Part shown: one piece after another, positions 58,127 to 64,000 of the stretch
Numbering within the stretch: the first letter of the stretch is position 1
How the letters are laid out: every line of letters begins with the position of its first letter
Source: Haliclona indistincta
Lineage: Eukaryota > Porifera > Demospongiae > Haplosclerida > Chalinidae
DNA: 64,000 nt
NCBI GenBank assembly: GCA_964017065.1
Contig: OZ024785.1
Coordinates: 1,383,142-1,447,141 of the forward strand
Direction: 5' to 3'
Made by a program: the position numbers and the translations under genes
Notes under the pieces: model-generated
Databases searched by the model: none
What the model saw: only the letters and a program-made list of their open reading frames with translations
Told to the model about the DNA's origin: nothing

Positions 58127-58510
58127 ATGGCGTCATATGAACAAGTTTTACTCACCCTGAACCCGAACCTTAGCAGACTTCCTAACAAACTCACATCCAC
58201 TGATGATATTTCCCCACTGATCTCTGCCTCCAAATCACTTACTCCCTCGCTCACTCATGCACAACCTCTAATCTCTCCTTCTCTTCCTTCTTCTCTCAAT
58301 CCAGTTCCAGCAGATCTACTGACCTACAGTATCACTGTCACCTTCCCTGCTGGCAGCACTAGTCAAGTTGTTTCCATACCGATCATTAATGACCTTATGT
58401 TCGAAATGGATGAGTCGTTTGAAGTGTTTCTGTGTAAAATAGAAGGTCAACCTGATGCTGTATACTGGGAATACCCAACTCTGGCAATGTGGTGATTGAG
58501 GATGATGACC
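58127..58510 (+). pseudogene. Calx-beta-like exon fragment, frameshifted
   Basis: The plus strand encodes a low-complexity Ser/Pro/Leu lead (PSLTHAQPLISPSLPSSL), then a half Calx-beta-like motif: VTFPAGSTSQVVSIPIINDL, FEMDESFEVFL and, after one missing base near 58458, GNVVIEDDD before a GTAAGT donor. The acidic DESFEV and EDDD residues are the calcium-binding signature of that domain. The frameshift and lack of further exons suggest an inactive fragment; one sequence error would undo this. Confidence 0.55.
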
Positions 58511-58628
58511 GTAAGTTAATACACTTCTGCTCAAGTGGTTATTGTTACTTACGTAAGACCAGAGAAACCTTTAACCAAAGTATAATGTAATGACGGGTTT
58601 CTAGACTGCATGATACCAAAATTAATAG

Positions 58629-59200
58629 AAAATTCGACTTGCTCTAAACTGACAGTTTGTCTTGCGATTTTCTACAACATGCAGTATGCTAGCTGTTCCA
58701 AACTAGCACTGTTTTTTCCTGGCATGTCAAAGTTTACGACAATGTACTAAACTCTGAGTTGGCCACTCCCACTTCATAACTGAAGCCATTTAAGTGCTGC
58801 GACATCGTCATTTTTCAGCCAATTTTGGTCTTCGTTTAGCCCTGGTGACTGATACAAAAACCTGGTGGTGTCCAGGTGAGCAAACAGCATAGTTTAGACC
58901 ATATTCTATGCCCAAGTATGCATTTCCGGGCATCCTGAATCCTTAAAAATGCCAAAAGTGGCAAGGGGCTCTGCCCCTTCGAACCCCGGGTTAGGGGGGA
59001 CACCCCTTTAAAATTCCCCCATGCTATACGTTTTAGTGGGGAGGGCGCGCCGAAAAACGGTGGGTTTTTTCAGGTAAAGTCATCTTTTGCAATTAAACTT
59101 GATTTGACTTTTCTAGAGCACTTTTTGCACTATTTATGACGTCTAGAGTAGGTGGACTCAATTATGGCAGCTAAAGGCGCTTTAGGCCTTAAATGGTTAA
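58629..59200. mobile_element. piggyBac-like MITE, copy 2
   Basis: Collinear with 53390-53953 throughout, with the right end TTAACCATTTAAGG (inverted). The left terminus is missing or replaced. Confidence 0.65.
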
Positions 59201-60399
59201 TCATCATGATGCTCATTATTCATTAAATGTGAATAATTATTAATTAAGTTTATATTACAGTCTATATATAAGTGGATTCGGGTGAGCTACAGAATCCAGC
59301 TCAATCAGAGAGAGGGCTCAACAAGTGGAAGAGCAAGTAGCACCATCGTCAGTTTCCAATCCACATACTGGACAAAACATAATCATAATTAGGTGTTATT
59401 ATAGTAACTAATACTCGCGCTTATCTATGCATTTTAGAATATCAACCGGAACCTTGTTTCTGGGGATGTACATAACTGATCTGCGATTTATGCCTGTTCT
59501 TCGGCTGACCACGTTAGCCGAAGAATTCACCCCCAGAAATAGGCCCGACTGATTAATATCTCCTCCGTTTGCTCCAACGGCTTGCATTCGAAGGGTGCAG
59601 TTAGTTGTCCCATATATTGTCTGATGTATATCTCAATAGATGCTCCAGAACGCCTGGAGATATCCGAACGAACCATACGGAGAACCTACGTCAATGCAAT
59701 AATTATGGGTACAATAGTTTAACTTTTGGTACCTCGTGGGTGTTAAGATCACTTAATGACTTGTATATCTCCGATAAAAAGGTGGTAATGATTTTAACGG
59801 AGTCCCGAACATCCTCGTCCTGAATGACACAAGAAAATAAAGGATGTCTAATGAAATCAAAAGGATCTAGGGATAAAGAAATCTGCTACTGGTTCACAAT
59901 GTAAACCAACAAGGAACTAGTTTGGAATGGTAACACGATTGACTTGGCTAACAGACCATAGATCCCTACATTACTGGCTGTTGTGGCTGACAATAGCTAG
60001 TTCAGCTAGTTGATGTTTACCTGACACTGACGTGCATTGAATTGAATTCGACTTGGCTGTGAAAAAATATTGATCTTATGTACAGCCATACCTATCTCAG
60101 GTAGGACAATAATGGTTATTGATCATTATACATTGGCACTATTTGAAAATCTTTGGCTTCATCTACTTTTCCCAAAATTTAGAGCTAATCAAAAAAACAA
60201 CGGGATCTATCTTGCTAATCATTGAAAAATTGCAATTACAAGCAGCAAATGGAGACAACGCATCAAAACATAATAATTTATTTAATCATTGTCCATGATG
60301 CAGTCTGTGTCAAAATGTTACTGATACACAGCATTACAGGTATACCACACTGACAAACACTGACTGGTTAACTTGAAGAGGCAAAGCAAAATACTAGGA
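59201..60399. other. No gene; one foldback-family arm
   Basis: Around 59845-60110 lies an arm with CAAGGAACTAG and GATCCCTACATTACTGGCTG. Elsewhere nothing is recognised. Confidence 0.5.
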
Positions 60400-61066
60400 C
60401 TAGTGAGTATTTGCATTGTGCATGTGACATGTCTCACGAGTAGCTACTGGATCCACATCTGCCGGCTTCTCAGTATCAGCAACTACTACCACTGGATCCA
60501 CATCTGCCGGCTTCTCAGTATCAGCAACTACTACCACTGGATCCACATCTGCCGGCTTCTCAGTATCAGCAACTGCTACCACTGGATCCACATCTGCCGG
60601 CTTCTCAGTATCAGCAACTACTAAGATTGATGTACACAACGTGGATCACGGTAAGTATGAAGACACTCACTTGGTACAAATGGATCCTCCGAGTCTATTG
60701 TGTAAGTTGTCTAGCAAAACCAAATTGAATTTCGTAAAGATAATGAATTGCACCATTACTGATCACTCACATTCAATGGTCTAGCCTTGTCTTCTCCTCC
60801 CTCGCCTTTTTGCTCTACAAGCAGCAGCATCCTCTTTGGTGTGCCTGGTGTCTCCTACAATAATAAACACAAGAGATTAATAACTAATGATCTACTGTAA
60901 TACATCTGTAACTCACCTCAAGTTTGAGTATCTGACATAGTCTCAGATCTTTCAGGTCAGTGCTGGCAGCCGTTGTTTCCAAAATTGCTTCTAATGATGA
61001 GGCCATTCCACGACTGTACTGCTGAAGAAGAATAGGTGCAATACTGTGACCGCTGCTTATCATCAT
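60400..61066 (-). CDS. Small four-exon gene with 15-residue repeats, function unknown
   Basis: Exons 60917-61066, 60771-60854, 60671-60710 and 60400-60620 have good splice sites and fit in frame (165 codons with the stop, 164 residues). The protein starts MMISSGHSIAPILLQQYSRG, has a short helical part (LKDLRLCQILKLE), a polar middle (TPGTPKRMLLLVEQKGEGG) and four 15-residue repeats with ADTEKPADVDPVV near the C-terminus. No signal peptide or transmembrane segment is seen and I recognise no domain. The consistent phases support a real gene, but further upstream exons may exist, since the 61.1-61.36-kb region is also open. Confidence 0.5.
60441..60620. repeat. Four 45-bp repeats
   Basis: Near-identical units with GGATCCACATCTGCCGGCTT encode the 15-residue repeats of the gene on the minus strand. 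Confidence 0.9.
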
Positions 61067-61109
61067 TCAGTTCACTGAACTCACCGAAGACCAGCAGGGT
61101 TGACTGATT

Positions 61110-61340
61110 CTTTCTGCGAACGCTGTCTCTTTCTGTAGCCGGGTAGCTCGATGCAATCTCAACGCTGTCTCTTCCTGTAGCCGGGTAGCTCGATGCAGTC
61201 TCAACGCTGTCTCTTCCTGTAGCCTGGTAGCTCGATGCAGTCTCTTATTGCGAACGCTGTCTCTTCCTGTAGCCGGGTAGCTCGATGCAGTCTCAACGCT
61301 GTCTCTTCCTGTAGCCGGGTAGCTCGATGCAGTCTCAACG
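61110..61340. repeat. ~42-bp minisatellite
   Basis: About five units containing GCTGTCTCTTCCTGTAGCCG. A 12-nt step between units two and three puts the units in different frames of the minus-strand ORF (ASSYPATGRDSV, then LHRATRLQEETA). Confidence 0.85.
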
Positions 61341-61379
61341 TGCTGATTCAATTCGATCATCTATGATTCGACTGAGGAC

Positions 61380-63150
61380 TGGCAACACGCGGCTGCTGTT
61401 TCAACTTAAGAACTGCACTTCAACACTTGATTACTAGTTGAGCCACGCCCTTGGATTAATTCTGTCTATGGTCAGACCTCTCTCTATAGCTACAAATCAA
61501 TGGACGAAACAAGAGTCACGTGTTGCAGTGCAAAACAGCTCTATCATTGACCAGGCCAGTGATTTTATTTTTTAATGTTGCCTTGGATCCAACTTACTGT
61601 TTGTACGCAGCTCTTGATAATAATGGCCAACTTTTTCCTGATGATATATGCTACTCTTTAAGCCCGACCATTGTATCAAGATAACAATGAGTATCGTCAG
61701 GAATAATTGGATGATTTTTAATGAATTGTAACTAAATTGAATCCATGGGTCAGCAGCAAGTGTGTGGTGTCATTTCAACTTGAGTGTTGTGAAGTGTCCA
61801 TCAATGTTTTCTCACAATCTAAAAATACAGCTGCTGTACATGTATGTAAGACACTAATCTTGAGGTTAAATGAGGTATATAAGGTTCATAGGTTGTAACA
61901 GTCTAGTCACAATTATCACAGAATGAGTCATAATAGCTACAATACCATGTTGCTGTGAGTCCGTCTTATTATGTGTGTGTCTCAATCACTAGCTAAGGAA
62001 GCATTAAACACATTATTGTACATGTGTGGGTTATCTGAAGCATTAAAACGAATTTTCAAGATGGTCTCTAGCTTCACGGACAAGTAAACATGGTGTCTGC
62101 ATACTGATGATACACTGATTTTGACTTCCAAACATGTCATGTTCATATCTCTTATTTCTCTTACAGGTCTTGAGTCAGGATGTCACTGTCCATCATGCAT
62201 GGGATACTCTAACAATTGAAGTCTGATATTGAACTGAGGTGGTACATGTAGTGGTGATATGGACACATTACCCAACACCATACTTATATTTTCATCACTC
62301 AAAGCCATGCGATGTCGTTGATCATTTGTTACCTGGTGCAGTTGCATTCCTGGTTGTCCCATCAGATCACTACCTAGGAAGTGATCAATGTTGTAATGTC
62401 GTTGTTCAATAGATACAGTGACACATACAAGGTATGTGGAAGTTGATAACCTTCTCTCTATTGAGCACCATACGAGGAGTACAGCTGTCTACCTTCTCTG
62501 TTACTAGCAACTAACCATTGATCCCCTCTTGTAATTTAACAGTTAACCTCACTACAAGTATTGTACAACGCACAATGATTGTGAGCTACATCTCTCATGC
62601 AGTGTGTCATGAGGGATGTTGCTCAGATTACAACACACATTTAGTGATCATGGCACACAGGTCATCTGCAGCCAGTGATCTAAAAATAACTTTATAATCA
62701 CATTGACATTATTGAACAGGTAATACCACTCGCTGTGTATGCTTGATGAGATCTCACACAGTGTGCTATTGAGCATGGCTCTCTATTGCTAGTACTGACA
62801 CTTGAGTCCAGAACTAATGCTCTGCTATAATAATACACGCCATTGGTGAACCCAAATAGTATGCAACAAGCATGTTACTGCCGAAAGTGTGTCTTTACAT
62901 AGAAGACTCATGTCATTCAAAGCTGAGAGGTGGATACAGCTAATACTTGTATTTCAACACAATAACGTCACAGCATAATAGTAATAATAGTGTGTTAGTC
63001 AGTCTGACTAGTTGTCTCAACAATATACATGTACATGTACTGGTTCTGACCTTTCTGTAAATTGCAGTGCAACATCATTATTGTAAACATCACTATAGCT
63101 GTCAGATACACTCTGATACAGTTAATTGTTGATTTTAGGTAAACATGTTA
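61380..63150. other. No supported gene
   Basis: AT-rich; scattered short frames without splice partners. It may contain lost 5' exons of the fragment at 63159-63743, but none could be identified. Confidence 0.45.
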
Positions 63151-63158
63151 TTGCCTAG

Positions 63159-63743
63159 CTCCTCCTCCACTGATAGCTGGTTTTCCAGTCCTTCACTATG
63201 TAGTGTCTTATAATACCAGTGATAACAGCACACTGATACACACACATGTGAACTCTTCTATGACTAGCTACACAGTGTCTGGTGTACCAGGAGTAACCTA
63301 CTATATTACAGTGATTGCTGTCAATGCTGTGGGACCAGGACCTATCAGTGATTACTCTATAGTGAATGGTGAAATAAAAAATTGAATTTACCACAAGCTC
63401 ATTCACCTTCAGTGTTAAGCAGTACAATACATGATGAAGTAATCTATTCACACACTCCAACTGCTACAGAGAGTAGCTCTACTGTTATTAGTGGGTTAAT
63501 CAACAACAACTTAATGACACAGAATACATACCTGAAGTGTTAGTTGTGTGTTTCCATTATAATAACTACTGGTTCTTAATTGTTAGTGTCTTGATAGTAT
63601 CAGTGATCAGTACAGCTATTATCACTAGTATCATTGTGTGGTGTGTTATGAGGAGAAGGAGACCATCATCACATGCTACAGCAACTACTGACCATGATAA
63701 AGAACAAGTCACTGAGCGATCTATGACACAGACATTTTTATAA
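63159..63743 (+). pseudogene. FN3-TM receptor fragment sharing gene C's tail start
   Basis: Exon 63159-63368 encodes most of an FN3 domain (PVLHYVVSYNTSDNS, then VPGVTYYITVIAVNAVGPGP). After a short open stretch, a transmembrane segment (VLIVSVISTAIITSIIVW) is followed by CVMRRRRPSSHATATTDHDK, identical to receptor gene C. A deletion of about 10 nt just after QVTE shifts the frame and ends the protein at 63743. No 5' exons were found in the window. It is a broken relative that could have supplied gene C's tail. Confidence 0.65.
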
Positions 63744-63787
63744 TTCGCGCCAAATTCTTATTAGAGCTCACCTCGTGTTGTAGCAAG

Positions 63788-63916
63788 ATGGTAGGCAACT
63801 TGGCATGCTTGCCTTGCTTGGCGATTCTGCCGATTCATGAATCCGCTGTCGAGAATCAGATAATGTATGAAGTTGAACGACAAAGAGGAGACATGTCACA
63901 ACACGTCAAAGTACAT
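63788..63916 (+). other. Possible first exon of a gene at the window edge
   Basis: Forty-three codons open with MVGNLACLPCLAILPIHES and end at a GTAAGT donor in phase 0. The next acceptor leads quickly to a stop near 63997, so support is weak. Confidence 0.22.
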
Positions 63917-64000
63917 GTAAGTCACAGTATAACTACTATAGCTGGCTACATTACTAGTCATTGATGTGCTGTAGGTAGCTGTACGTATTATCATCTAGAT

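Noticed and set aside
60441..60620. Regular repeats resembling a CRISPR array
   Set aside because: Units are contiguous with no variable spacers, and the sequence is eukaryotic.
62270..62412. Open plus-strand stretch that might be a receptor exon
   Set aside because: No recognisable FN3 or Ig residues and no convincing splice sites.

Overview
The window reads as genomic DNA of a demosponge, most likely Amphimedon queenslandica or a close relative. That attribution rests on recognising the predicted short-chain (spongin-type) collagens and is not proved here. Other eukaryotic signs are very short GT-AG introns (about 45-80 nt), TATA boxes close to start codons, and a dense mix of LINEs, MITEs, foldback elements and microsatellites. 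No rRNA, tRNA or CRISPR array was seen.

1-28.5 kb: a minus-strand array of about 17 copies and fragments of one short-chain collagen gene. Each full copy has a signal-peptide exon, then one exon with a short helical segment, 17-29 Gly-X-Y triplets and a cysteine-rich C-terminal domain of about 180 residues. Four copies look intact (610-1632, 13634-14536, 20847-21752, 22567-23498). The others carry stops, frameshifts, truncations or inversions. The array grew by duplication of multi-gene segments, and retroelement pieces and MITEs fill the gaps. A non-collagen segment carrying an orphan signal-peptide exon occurs three times (about 5.0, 15.5 and 29.2 kb).

28.5-32.7 kb: the last of these segments, then about 2 kb in which I find no gene.

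32.7-63.8 kb: a family of Ig/FN3 transmembrane receptors among mobile elements. Gene A (32715-34942, minus) is Ig-FN3-TM with a short tyrosine-free tail. Gene B (35204-37762, minus) is Ig-FN3-FN3-TM and ends in four repeated tail exons, each with two ITIM-like tyrosine motifs exactly 24 residues apart. Gene C (50507-52447, plus) is an inverted, nearly identical copy of gene B's ectodomain and TM, joined to an unrelated tail with YDxP-type and YxN-type motifs. A broken FN3/TM fragment at 63.2-63.7 kb carries the same tail start as gene C. Together they resemble a paired-receptor locus (inhibitory-like, alternative-tail and tail-less forms), which is the most interesting content here.

Between genes B and C lie a 1.55-kb Ginger-like TIR element with a small four-exon H2C2-type gene, a nearly intact LINE broken by one base, two 3' pieces of a second LINE family, a decayed THAP-DDE transposase, and a foldback repeat family that includes a 220-bp (TTTC/TTCC)n tract. 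From 52.4 to 63.1 kb there are more LINE and MITE copies, a compound inverted repeat, a frameshifted mitochondrial tyrosyl-tRNA synthetase fragment, a Calx-beta-like exon fragment and a small four-exon gene with 15-residue repeats.

All exon models come from reading splice signals and phases by eye; no transcript data or database searches were available.
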